From: Ktedonobacter racemifer DSM 44963
GTDB lineage: Bacteria; Chloroflexota; Ktedonobacteria; Ktedonobacterales; Ktedonobacteraceae
Assembly (NCBI RefSeq): GCF_000178855.1
Contig: NZ_ADVG01000003.1
Span: forward strand, 1,860,001-1,924,000
Direction: 5' to 3'
DNA: 64,000 nucleotides
The translations under genes were made by a program, and so were the position numbers. Shown here piece by piece: positions 44,925 to 53,131 of the stretch (positions within the stretch are counted from its first letter, which is position 1; the number at the start of each line of letters is the position of its first letter). The notes beneath the pieces were generated by a model that made no database searches, was not told the DNA's origin, and was given only the letters and a program-made list of their open reading frames with translations.

Positions 44925-45500
44925 TGTGACACTCCGCCGCGACTGAAGTCGCGCGGCTTCTTTCGCCTCTCTTCTGTACACGATGTGCTGAGAAATGTAG
45001 CGTAGCTACGACTCGGCGCACATCGTAGTGGAGGAGGAAAAGCTGAGAGGATGCATCCATCCATGCATGGTCTCTCTTGCGCGGTGCCAGGCGCGTTGCT
45101 GCTCTCATGCCTTTCGAGAAGGGATAGATGGCCCACAACTCTCGTTTTCGGCGTCCTGGAGAGACGCAACACCCGCCTCTTTCGAGGCTCACTCCTGGGG
45201 AACGTACCCTAAAGGCGCGGAGGCTTTTCCTTGGCGCTATTCGTTCGGTGACGTGACACTTCCTAAAGCCGTGGATTGGATACCCGTGCCTTCGCACGTC
45301 GAAATAGCTGAGATAGTGGGAAACGCGGTAACGTTTTTACGCATGACCCTTCGCCATGCAACCCGTACGTTATTCAGTTCTCAAGGTACTACTGATCAAT
45401 TCTTTTCGCGTACAGAAAAAACGGAAGGGCAAGGGCTAAAGCCGCAAACGCCTAACCACGGGATGAATCCCCGTGGCTTGCGGCGGGCTGAAGCCCTTTT
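44925..45500 (-). mobile_element. tnpB-less IS605-type element (PATE-like), copy A
   Basis: About 575 bp. The right end at 44928-44961 has TGTGACACTCCGCCGCG, then a GACTGAAGTC hairpin and GGCTTCT. The left end at 45431-45498 is a nested hairpin (AAGGGCT...AGCCCTT outside, GCCGCAA...TTGCGGC, CCACGGG...CCCGTGG). Same orientation and end structures as the full element at 46.4-48.2 kb. The interior keeps its right-side non-coding segment ('GCGGTGCC', 'AGGCTTTTCCTT') but no tnpB frame. Likely mobilised in trans. Confidence 0.68.
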
Positions 45501-45757
45501 CTGTCACTACAATAATACGAACAGGCAAAAGTTTGTGTGGCTTCTTCACAAGCGAATTCTGAACAAGAGCATGATTTTGATAAGCTCACCCTTTGCATGA
45601 ATTGCGGGAGCGCCAATCACTCTAGTGAAGGGCAGCGTAAAGGTGTACCTGGCGCCAAACAGGCCATTGCTCCCGAGGCACATTCGGGCTGTTCAGTATG
45701 ATGGTAATAGGTTCCTGTTTATGGAACTGAATCTTATATAAAGGGATGCACTTTCTG

Positions 45758-46414
45758 ATGAAAGCTACCATCTTAAAACAGCCCTATCGTGTGACGGCGA
45801 CTCCGCAACTGCCTATCGCGCGCTTCCTGTTTGCCGACACGCGGGCTTCCTGGCTCTGGCTGCTCTTACGCCTGTATATGGGCTATACGTGGTTGAGCGC
45901 GGGCCTGGCAAAGTTGACCGGCTACTCGTTTACATTCAATGCCTTTGGCATCCGCTCCCATGAAGAAGCGTGGGTGTTCAACGCGCATAGTGGAATGGCG
46001 CTACATCACTTTGTGCTGGGGGCGTTGCAGAAAGCGAGTGGAGAGCATGCCAGCGTTCAAGGCTGGTACGCTACATTTCTGCACGATATCGTGCTTCCCA
46101 ATGCTGTGGTATTCTCCTATCTTGTAACATTAGGCGAAGTGTTCGTCGGACTCGGTCTTATCTTTGGCTTCCTTACGGGCTTCGCGGCTCTCGCTGGCCT
46201 CTTTATGAACCTGAGCTACCTCTTTGCCGGTACTATCAGTATTAACCCGAATCTGGCGCTCGGAGCACTGCTACTTCTACTCGCGTGGCGCGTGGCTGGA
46301 TATATCGGCTGTGATCGCTATGTGCTACCGCTGTTGAGCACGCGCGAAACAAAGAGCGAGACGCCCGCTCAGAACCAGGCACAGGAGAAACTACTCGAAC
46401 CCGAAAAGCGGTAG
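45758..46414 (+). CDS. DoxX-family membrane protein
   Basis: About 218 aa with four or more helices: 'LWLLLRLYMGYTWLSAGLAKL' (the DoxX signature with the short loop), 'AVVFSYLVTLGEVFVGLGLIFGFLTGFAALAGLFMNL', 'NLALGALLLLLAWRVAGYIG'. DoxX/DoxD relatives form the membrane part of thiosulfate-quinone oxidoreductases or are quinone-linked proteins of unknown role. No DoxA partner here. ATG 45758 has AAAGGG 12 bp upstream. ATG 45746 is the other option. The stop lies 3 bp inside the next element's right end. Confidence 0.82.
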   Translation: MKATILKQPYRVTATPQLPIARFLFADTRASWLWLLLRLYMGYTWLSAGLAKLTGYSFTFNAFGIRSHEEAWVFNAHSGMALHHFVLGALQKASGEHASVQGWYATFLHDIVLPNAVVFSYLVTLGEVFVGLGLIFGFLTGFAALAGLFMNLSYLFAGTISINPNLALGALLLLLAWRVAGYIGCDRYVLPLLSTRETKSETPAQNQAQEKLLEPEKR

Positions 46415-48200
46415 TGTGACACTCCGCATCGGCTAAAGCCGAGCAGCTTCTGACACTGTGCCGTAGTCGGGTTCGTGAGACAGGTGGCGTAGCCACTACT
46501 CAAAGTGAACCCGTAGTTGGGACGCAATATCTGGGAAAGACGCGCCCATCCGGCGCCTTCTCCCCTGGGCGGTGCCATGCCCGTTGGCATGATCTCCACG
46601 CCTGGCCGCAGGGATGGATGGTCCCATCTGGCGTTTGGCATCCTGGGAGATCCCAACACCTGAGTCTTTCGACTCCCTCTTCGCACGTTGCGAACGAGCA
46701 TGAGGCTTTTCCTTCAACGGTTCTTGCGTCCGCTCGATCAAGCGCTGTCCGACACGGATACTGGCATTGCGGTCGGCATGATCGCGCATCTGGCATTGTG
46801 GGCACAGACAGAGTGCGGCACCGGAGGTATAGCCTTCCACAGGGTGTCCCTGATTATAGCGAATGACAGCAGCGTGACAGCGATGGCATTCTCTGCTCGT
46901 ATTGCGCGGATTCACACGGCAGGTGATGATGCCGCCTGCATGCCAGGCTTTGTACGTTGCATAGCGGAACATGCGCCCCTTCATCCAGTAGGCGCGTTTG
47001 GTATTGCTCCGGCGCGAATACGTGCCCTTCTCCGGTTGCAGGTTGCCCAGATGTTCAAAAACCAGGATGCTCGCCTTGTGCTCGCTGGCGAACTGGACAA
47101 TGCGAGCGCTCACCAGATGCGCGATCTGTTCGTCCACGTGCCTGATCTTCGCCCAGAGGTCGGCATTGTCCTGTTCGTTCTCGGCGATGAGACCAGTCTG
47201 TGATCGGTTGCGTGCAATGCGTCCAAGGAGTTGTTTCCTACAGCCCGATACCGCTGTGCCATTTCCGATGAAGGACGTAGCCAGGATGGTGCCGTCAACT
47301 GTCTGGACACTGCACACAGCGAGATGCTTGTCGAGATTGAGATCCACCGCACAGAGACGTGTCTGGGCGGTGGTGAGTTGCTCTCCGCTCTTTGCGGGAG
47401 TCTCGAAGGTCTTCTCAATGGGAGTATGCAGCCACCAGCGATCCCCCTTGCGAACAAGCTGTGGACTGCCCATCGCGTACCCATCGGGGAGATCGCGACC
47501 GAGGATCTGTAGTTTGAGCCAGGACCAGCACGAGCCGGTCCAGACTTTGAGCACGATACCATGCCTATGACGCTCACGCCAAAGGCTTGCGTAGAAGGGA
47601 ACCGACTTGTTCCATGATCGGGGTGGGACTGGTGGCCGCTCCCGAAACGGCCTCTTCTTGCGCTTTTTCGTGTGTTTGGCTTCGTGTTTCTGCTTCCGTG
47701 CTCGCCATGTTTTGAGGGAGGAGAAAAATGCGCGGGCCGAACCAAGGGCCGCATTGATGGCGGCGCGTCTGAACATCGCCGGGATATCTGGCGCGAGATC
47801 GGTGAGCGGCATGATCGGATGGGGGCTAGACTCCGTTGCATGCGTGAGTTTCTCCAGGGCCGTGAGGGCCTGCTTGTTTTTGAGGGAAAGGAGACCCTCG
47901 TGCGCCTGAATACAGTCGAAATAAAAGGCCACGACACGATTGAAGAGGGCCTGATTGGCCGCGAAGTAGGCAGCATACTGCGGCGGATAGTGCAACGCCT
48001 GCCTGATGGTTTTCGTGGCTTTTGCCATTTTCAGGACCTCCTCTCACAAAATAGATGGTATCTCTCGTAGAGAATACTCTGCTGATGTGAAATTGTCAAA
48101 CATGTGTTCTATGAGTACTAGATTTGATAAGGGCTAAAGCCCAATAACACGCCTCACCACGGTCTAAAGAACCGTGGCTTGCGGCGGGCTAAAGCCCTAT
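46411..48200 (-). mobile_element. IS605-type element with intact tnpB
   Basis: Right end at 46417-46450 (TGTGACACTCCGCATCGGCTAAAGCCG region then GCTTCT), left end hairpin at 48129-48198 (GGGCTAAAGCCC arms around CCACGG...CCGTGG). One gene, tnpB, on the minus strand and no Y1 tnpA. Exact ends are estimated from the shared structures of copies A and C. Confidence 0.72.
46496..48028 (-). CDS. tnpB: TnpB with extended C-terminus
   Basis: 510 aa. RuvC-I 'LCAVDLNLDKHLAVCSV', RuvC-II 'ILVFEHLGNLQPEKG', zinc-finger pairs 'CHRCHAAV' and 'CLCPQCQ', RuvC-III 'RDHADRNASIRVG'. All three acidic residues are present. About 85 residues follow RuvC-III, rich in Arg, Lys and Gly and without a domain; they probably reflect the frame reading through the right-end/guide-RNA region. 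GAGGAGG is 7 bp before ATG 48028. Longer than the usual ~400 aa. Confidence 0.85.
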   Translation of the reverse strand: MAKATKTIRQALHYPPQYAAYFAANQALFNRVVAFYFDCIQAHEGLLSLKNKQALTALEKLTHATESSPHPIMPLTDLAPDIPAMFRRAAINAALGSARAFFSSLKTWRARKQKHEAKHTKKRKKRPFRERPPVPPRSWNKSVPFYASLWRERHRHGIVLKVWTGSCWSWLKLQILGRDLPDGYAMGSPQLVRKGDRWWLHTPIEKTFETPAKSGEQLTTAQTRLCAVDLNLDKHLAVCSVQTVDGTILATSFIGNGTAVSGCRKQLLGRIARNRSQTGLIAENEQDNADLWAKIRHVDEQIAHLVSARIVQFASEHKASILVFEHLGNLQPEKGTYSRRSNTKRAYWMKGRMFRYATYKAWHAGGIITCRVNPRNTSRECHRCHAAVIRYNQGHPVEGYTSGAALCLCPQCQMRDHADRNASIRVGQRLIERTQEPLKEKPHARSQRAKRESKDSGVGISQDAKRQMGPSIPAARRGDHANGHGTAQGRRRRMGASFPDIASQLRVHFE

Positions 48201-48226
48201 CCTGTCATTGTCTTGCCAGAAACAGC

Positions 48227-49129
48227 TCACAAATGGTTTCCGTCCGAGAGAGAGCTTACATACATGGTTTCGACCACAATACCATGCAAGTCATCGCGGG
48301 CGAAAACATACTGTGGACTCGCTGGATTGAGCAACTGTTCGAGGGTAGAGATATCCTGGGTCGAGAGCCGCTGCTCACGCTCTGGATGATGAAGGTAGCC
48401 GCTCAACCAGGCCTCTAAATAGTCCTTTTGAGACGCTTCAAGGGGTGATGTGAACTCGTGCAAAAAACTCCTGGGCATCACCGATCTCAACCCGACTTCA
48501 CGCAACATGTGAATCCAGCCATAGGGGTAGGCAACCCCGTTCGGCAGCGAACCGCGCCAGTTGGCGAACTGCTGCGCGTGTGCAACCTCTAGCCGTCCCT
48601 CCAGACCTGGATCGCCCAGGCCCACGTCAAAGGGGAGGAAGCGCGGAGGCAGTCCGCCCTCACGCAGCACGACACGCCCGCCTGGCCGTACTACTCGCGC
48701 GAGTTCGCGTACCCCGGCAACCTGATCGTTCAGACCGTGAATAACGCGGCTACACCAGACAAGATCAAACGTACCATTCTCGAATGGCAGATGCAACACA
48801 TCGCCCTCTTGAAATTGTATCTGTCCAGCCACATCCGTATCTTTGACGTGACTCCGGTTCCACTCGATCAACTGAGGGTTGGCATCCAGCGCGACCACTT
48901 CACCACCTGACCCGACTGCCCCGGCCAGGAGCCGGGTCATGCCACCACCACCACACCCGGCATCCAGTACCCGGCTCCCCGGCGTAAGCTGGAGCCACGC
49001 AACAATCTGTTTATCGAGTGGCGCCAAAAAACGGTCGAAGAGATGCAGAAACGCTGAGCTTTCCGTATGTTTATGGTTGTGCGGATCGCCTTGATCTGCC
49101 GTGTGGCGGTGGGTACTCTCATGGCTCAT
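48227..49129 (-). CDS. Class I SAM-dependent methyltransferase
   Basis: 300 aa. The SAM-binding motif I is 'VLDAGCGGGGMTRLL'. 'VVALDANPQLIEW' carries the ribose-binding acid, followed by 'DVLHLPFENGTFDLVWCSRVIHGL' and 'LARVVRPGGRVVLREGG'. The N-terminus is His-rich ('HRHTADQGDPHNHKHTE'), possibly metal-binding. UbiE/type-11-like core. Substrate unknown. GAAAGGA is about 10 bp upstream of ATG 49129. It lies between the left ends of two IS605-type elements. Confidence 0.87.
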   Translation of the reverse strand: MSHESTHRHTADQGDPHNHKHTESSAFLHLFDRFLAPLDKQIVAWLQLTPGSRVLDAGCGGGGMTRLLAGAVGSGGEVVALDANPQLIEWNRSHVKDTDVAGQIQFQEGDVLHLPFENGTFDLVWCSRVIHGLNDQVAGVRELARVVRPGGRVVLREGGLPPRFLPFDVGLGDPGLEGRLEVAHAQQFANWRGSLPNGVAYPYGWIHMLREVGLRSVMPRSFLHEFTSPLEASQKDYLEAWLSGYLHHPEREQRLSTQDISTLEQLLNPASPQYVFARDDLHGIVVETMYVSSLSDGNHL

Positions 49130-49159
49130 AGCTCATGTATCCTTTCCTGTTTGACAATA

Positions 49160-49628
49160 TGGGCTTTAGCCCGCCGCAAGCCACGCCGTTTCAACGGCAG
49201 TGGTGAGGCGTTTGTCGCTTTAGCCTTGTGCTTGACGAACAAACGTTCTCTTGTTAGAATATGCACATGCAGCAACGAAGGCACGACTCCGGTACGGCTT
49301 TAGGAAGCGTTGCGAGCACGAAGAACATGCAGAAGAAAAGCCTCCCACTGCTGGCAACAGCAGTTCTCGAAAGAGAAAGGTGTTCACCCTCTCCAAGCTG
49401 TCAAAAGCTTCGCAGGGCTACACAACGGCAAAGCAAGGCATGAGAGCGTGAACGGGCAGGGCACCGCCCTTCAAGATATCTGATGTGTAGATCAGAGCTT
49501 GAGCGTATTCCTCTCCCACTACGGAGTTGAACGAGTTGTAGCCACGCTACATCGACTCACAACACCGACTACGAAGGAGTGCACGAAGAAGCCGTACGGT
49601 TTCAACCGTTGGCGGTGTGTCACAATAG
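49160..49628 (+). mobile_element. tnpB-less IS605-type element (PATE-like), copy C
   Basis: Inverted relative to copy A. Left-end hairpin 49161-49228 (GGGCTTTAGCCCGCCGCAAG...). Right end 49590-49628: AGAAGCC, then ACGGTTTCAACCGT, GGCGGTGTGTCACA. The segment read on the minus strand keeps 'GGGCGGTGCCCTGCCCGTT' as in the full element, with no tnpB frame. Confidence 0.65.
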
Positions 49629-49683
49629 TTCACCTGTACATATTCGACGCAAGGAGGATCGTGTTCCCTTTCCACCATCGGCG

Positions 49684-51216
49684 TTAGTCGCCGATGGAAG
49701 CAGGCGCTTTTACCTCATCTTGTTTTTCGAGCTGGCGGGCAGCCCTGGCGGCTTCGAGAGCGCGGTCGCGACCAAGAAAGATGGCCAGGACCGCGCTACC
49801 GAGGCAGCAGATAAGCGTGAACAGAAAGGTATCGTTCATGCCCATCGTCAGCGCCTGCTGCGCGATGCAGGTGTGGAGCGCCTGAGCGTGCGAGCCGAGC
49901 TGCGCGATGCAGGTGGCTGCTCCATCCTGCGCGTGAGCCGCTGCATGCTGCGTCAGATAGGTCGTGAGGACCGCCAAGCCAATCGCACTGAAGACCGTTT
50001 GGGTCGAACTCATGAGAGAGGTGGCCTTTGCCATCTGTTTGTTGCTGATGACCGAGACTCCTACGGTTTGCAGCGGCATGCTCACCAGGCCCATACCCAG
50101 GCCACGCAGGATCAGCCAGATCTGGACATCGGCACCTGTGGTCGTTATGGTCAGGTGGGTAAAACCGATCATCGAAACAGCCACGATTGCCACGCCGACC
50201 ACCGCAAGGATACGTGGCCCAATCAGGTTGTAGAGTTTTCCGCTGAGTGCTATGCTCACGACCATGGCCAGACCCTGGGAGATGAGAATTTCCCCGGTCG
50301 TCACTGAGGACAGACCCTCAACGTTCTCGAAGAAGAATGGCAGGAGGAAGATGCTGCCGTAAAGCACAGCCGTTGTAACCCAGATCAGAATGTTCGCCAT
50401 GGTAAAGGTGTAGCGGCGGAACAAACGGATATCGATCACCGGGTCGGCAACCCGCAGTTCGACGATCAGAAAGGTGATGAGCAGCGCGCCACCGGCTATC
50501 AGGTAGGTGAGGACCGTGCGATCATTCCAGCCGTTAGCCCCTGCCATGGAGATGCCGTAGACAAGGGTAACGATGGCTCCCATAGAGAACAGGAAGCCGA
50601 AGACATCAAAGCCTTTCGCCACCGGCTCACCCGCGTCACGCTCTTCCTGTTCGCCGGCTTTGCCACGCAGAATCAGGAGCGCCAGGAGAAACGCGATGAC
50701 GCCAATCGGCAGATTGATCGTGAAAATCACATTCCAGCTCAAGTTCGTCGCCAAATAGCCGCCCAGCACGGGACCGAAAGCCGGTCCCAATAGCAGCGGG
50801 ATCATCAGCAGCGACATGGCTCCTGCCCGCTCCGTGGGGCCAAAGAGACGGAAAATGATGGCCGTTGCAACCGGCATGAGCGCGCCACCACCAATCCCTT
50901 GCAAGACACGGAAAGCGATCAGCATGTGCTCGTTCGGGGCAAAGGCACAGAGCGCGGAACCAATGGTAAAGAGCGCCAGAGCGATGAGGAACACCGTCTT
51001 CGTGCCAATGCGGTCGCTAATATATCCCACAACCGGGATAATGGCCGCGTTCGCCAGGATATAGCCGGTCGCAACCCAGGTAATGGTGCCCATAGAGGTC
51101 TTAAAGGCCGTCGCTATTTGTGGCAGCACGACGCTCACAATGGTCGAGTCGAGGACCGCCATCAGCAGGCCGAGCGCAATAACAAGCGTGGCCCTCCATC
51201 TGTATGGTAATTTCAT
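49684..51216 (-). CDS. DHA2-family drug exporter (EmrB/QacA type)
   Basis: 510 aa, about 14 helices. The first helix has 'MAVLDSTIVSVVLPQIA', the DHA2 motif D1. Motif A is 'GYISDRIGTKTVFLIAL' and motif C 'LGPAFGPVLGGYLA'. A proton-driven multidrug exporter in the inner membrane. ATG 51216 has GAGG upstream. The frame from 51249 overlaps the preceding gene and is not preferred. Third gene of an Rrf2-oxidoreductase-exporter operon, 19 bp after the oxidoreductase. Confidence 0.88.
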   Translation of the reverse strand: MKLPYRWRATLVIALGLLMAVLDSTIVSVVLPQIATAFKTSMGTITWVATGYILANAAIIPVVGYISDRIGTKTVFLIALALFTIGSALCAFAPNEHMLIAFRVLQGIGGGALMPVATAIIFRLFGPTERAGAMSLLMIPLLLGPAFGPVLGGYLATNLSWNVIFTINLPIGVIAFLLALLILRGKAGEQEERDAGEPVAKGFDVFGFLFSMGAIVTLVYGISMAGANGWNDRTVLTYLIAGGALLITFLIVELRVADPVIDIRLFRRYTFTMANILIWVTTAVLYGSIFLLPFFFENVEGLSSVTTGEILISQGLAMVVSIALSGKLYNLIGPRILAVVGVAIVAVSMIGFTHLTITTTGADVQIWLILRGLGMGLVSMPLQTVGVSVISNKQMAKATSLMSSTQTVFSAIGLAVLTTYLTQHAAAHAQDGAATCIAQLGSHAQALHTCIAQQALTMGMNDTFLFTLICCLGSAVLAIFLGRDRALEAARAARQLEKQDEVKAPASIGD

Positions 51217-51235
51217 GTTTTTCCTCTTTTTTCTG

Positions 51236-52138
51236 TTACAGAAATTCACGTTCGGTTAAATCTGCATTCACGCCTGCAGCGGCCGAACTTCCCCCGGCAG
51301 CTGCGATGATCAGTTGATGTGGGACGGCCAGCAAGGTGTCACCAGCGGCATACACGCCTGGAATATTCGTTCTCCCAAGGGGGTCCGTGATGATTCCTCC
51401 CATGGCATTCAGCTGGCAACCGAGCTCTTCAGTAAAAGGCGAGGCCTGAAGTAACTGCGAGGCGACAAAACCGCCGCGACGCTCTCTCTCTCCCTGCGTG
51501 GCAAACACAACCCGCTCAAGCTGCCCCTGCTTGCCAAGAAGGGCAGTAATCCGATCTTCCACCACCTCAATTCCTTTCTGGCGCAACAGATCGTGCTGTT
51601 CTTTCGTGAGAACCTGATGGCCATTCGTGCAGACGAGCAAGTCGTGACTCCAATTCCAGACGGCTTTGACCAGGTGGAACGTTTGTGGCCTCTCGGAGAT
51701 GATGACCAGGGGCTGATCTCTGAGTTCCCATCCATCGCAATAGGGGCAGGAAAACAGGCTTTTTCCGTAATAGTCAGGCAAACCAGCGATCGTGGGAAGA
51801 ATCTCTTTGAGACCGGTAGCCAGCAAGACCGTTTGTGCAAAAAATCGATCCCCTTTCTCGGTGGTGATTTCAAACGCGTTATCAGCACGGCGAAGGCCAA
51901 TGACTCGTACGGGCTGCATGTTCACGGAAGGATACCTGCTGATTTCCTGGTGCGCCAGAGCTCGAAACTCGTGCGGTTTGATTCCGTCTCGTGTCAAAAA
52001 TCCATGTGTTTCCTGCGTGACGGCATTTCTTGGCCGATTATCGTCAAAGACCATGACGCTTCTCTTCGCACGGCCCAGGACAAGTGCCGCATTTAACCCG
52101 GCCGGTCCACCGCCGAGAATGGCACAGTCAACGATCAT
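51236..52138 (-). CDS. Thioredoxin-reductase-like FAD/NAD(P) oxidoreductase
   Basis: 300 aa. FAD motif 'AILGGGPAGLNAALVLGRAKRSVMVFDD', redox pair 'CPYCDGW' (Cys131, Cys134), C-terminal 'TNIPGVYAAGD'. The NAD(P) motif expected after the CxxC is weak ('PLVIISERPQTFHLVKAV' lacks GxGxxG), as in gliotoxin/holomycin-type disulfide oxidases, so it may use oxygen rather than NADPH. AAAGGA is 10 bp before ATG 52138. A GTG three codons upstream is possible. With the exporter, a role in a disulfide metabolite or oxidative stress is inferred. Confidence 0.82.
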   Translation of the reverse strand: MIVDCAILGGGPAGLNAALVLGRAKRSVMVFDDNRPRNAVTQETHGFLTRDGIKPHEFRALAHQEISRYPSVNMQPVRVIGLRRADNAFEITTEKGDRFFAQTVLLATGLKEILPTIAGLPDYYGKSLFSCPYCDGWELRDQPLVIISERPQTFHLVKAVWNWSHDLLVCTNGHQVLTKEQHDLLRQKGIEVVEDRITALLGKQGQLERVVFATQGERERRGGFVASQLLQASPFTEELGCQLNAMGGIITDPLGRTNIPGVYAAGDTLLAVPHQLIIAAAGGSSAAAGVNADLTEREFL

Positions 52139-52328
52139 ACTAGACACATCCTTTCATTTAGAGACTTTGCAGACTCTTGATATCTACGATTGCTGTAAAA
52201 AAAACACGCGAGTGCATTTCCCCAATGGCACAGTCAGCGATCACACCATATCCATCCTTTTATTTAGAGACTTCACAGACTCTTGATATCTACGATTGCT
52301 GGCAAAAAAAACACGCGGGTGCATTTAC
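52119..52328. repeat. 105-bp tandem duplication over the oxidoreductase promoter
   Basis: 52119-52223 and 52224-52328 are about 85-90% alike. GACTCTTGATATCTACGATT is identical in both. The unit contains the start region of the oxidoreductase gene and its upstream sequence, so the promoter or operator is doubled. The distal copy has lost the start codon context. Confidence 0.7.
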
Positions 52329-52732
52329 ACAAGCGAGGTCACGTCACCGACCTGACCAACCAGTTCAATCAACTTTCGCTCTTTGAGGTAATCTTCCATC
52401 TGTTGTTCTGCCTGCGTCATGACATCCTGAATCAAGCACTCGTGATGATGAAGCCCATCATGAAACAAGGTGGCCGTCCCTTCAATGGCATGAATCACCT
52501 CCAGGAAAGAAAGATCGGCTTTGTTTCGTGTCAGCCGGTATCCTCCGTTGACTCCAGGAGTCGACTCGATGATGCCCGCCTTCACCAGCTTCGTCAAAAT
52601 CTTCGAGAGATAGGTCGGAGACAGTTTTTGAAGCTCTGCCAAACGTTGAACACCAATGGTGGACCCCACAGGGAGAGCCACAAAGTACATCATCGTGTGG
52701 AGCGCATAATTGGTCGCTTGTGAATACTTCAC
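52325..52732 (-). CDS. Rrf2-family transcriptional regulator
   Basis: 135 aa. Winged helix 'YALHTMMYFVALP', 'VQRLAELQKLSPTYLSKILTKLVKAGIIES', 'PGVNGGYRLTR'. Only one cysteine is present (in HHHECLIQ), so the three-Cys iron-sulfur site of IscR/NsrR is absent, as in the YwnA/CymR-like branch. A His cluster 'LHHHEC' may bind a metal. GAGGAG precedes ATG 52732. It heads the operon and probably regulates the duplicated promoter 190 bp downstream. Confidence 0.87.
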   Translation of the reverse strand: MKYSQATNYALHTMMYFVALPVGSTIGVQRLAELQKLSPTYLSKILTKLVKAGIIESTPGVNGGYRLTRNKADLSFLEVIHAIEGTATLFHDGLHHHECLIQDVMTQAEQQMEDYLKERKLIELVGQVGDVTSLV

Positions 52733-52849
52733 TCCTCTCTCTCCTTTCTATTCCAGACTCAGTAAGTCTATAATAGACCAGAAAGACGGATGCTGTCAAG
52801 TGTTTCGATGGATGTCCCTGTTCTGGATTTTGGTGGTCGTTGTCTGGCG

Positions 52850-53008
52850 GGTAGTGTTGCAAAAATTTTGAGCCGAGAAAATGGAGCAAGTAATTACGGT
52901 ACAAGAATCATTGCCGCAGAGAAAAGGTGAATGTTCTGCATCTTATCCTCGTGAAATTTGTTCATGTGTGCCTCAATTTGCTGAGCTTTAATTTTTTGCA
53001 ACACTACC
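52850..53008. repeat. IS6-type MITE
   Basis: 159 bp with ends GGTAGTGTTGCAAAAA and TTTTTGCAACACTACC in inverted orientation, matching the IS6-type end seen at 34305. No coding sequence inside. It cuts off the sigma-factor remnant that follows. The rest of 52733-53131 holds nothing else. Confidence 0.7.
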
Positions 53009-53018
53009 TTTTTCTCTT

Positions 53019-53108
53019 CTGACATTGGATATTCTCGATGGACGTATTCGGGAGATTGATGTGATTGTTAACCCGGATAAATTGCGAGGAGTCCCCACGC
53101 GCATGTAA
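53019..53108 (+). pseudogene. C-terminal scrap of an ECF41-type sigma factor
   Basis: The plus strand reads 'LTLDILDGRIREIDVIVNPD' then 'KLRGVPTRM' and a stop at 53106. 'DGRI..I..IVNPDKLR' is the usual end of the SnoaL-like domain of SigJ/ECF41 sigma factors. Everything upstream is gone, replaced by the IS6-type MITE 10 bp away. Confidence 0.65.
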
Positions 53109-53131
53109 AACGTTGTTCTTTTTCATCCCCT

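Noticed and set aside
44597..45600. Possible coding frames inside the tnpB-less element (152 and 190 codons)
   Set aside because: They read through end hairpins and share no segment with the TnpB protein. The conserved signal is structural.
52325..52732. Iron-sulfur cluster regulator (IscR/NsrR) role for the Rrf2 protein
   Set aside because: Only one cysteine is present, so the three-cysteine cluster site is missing.
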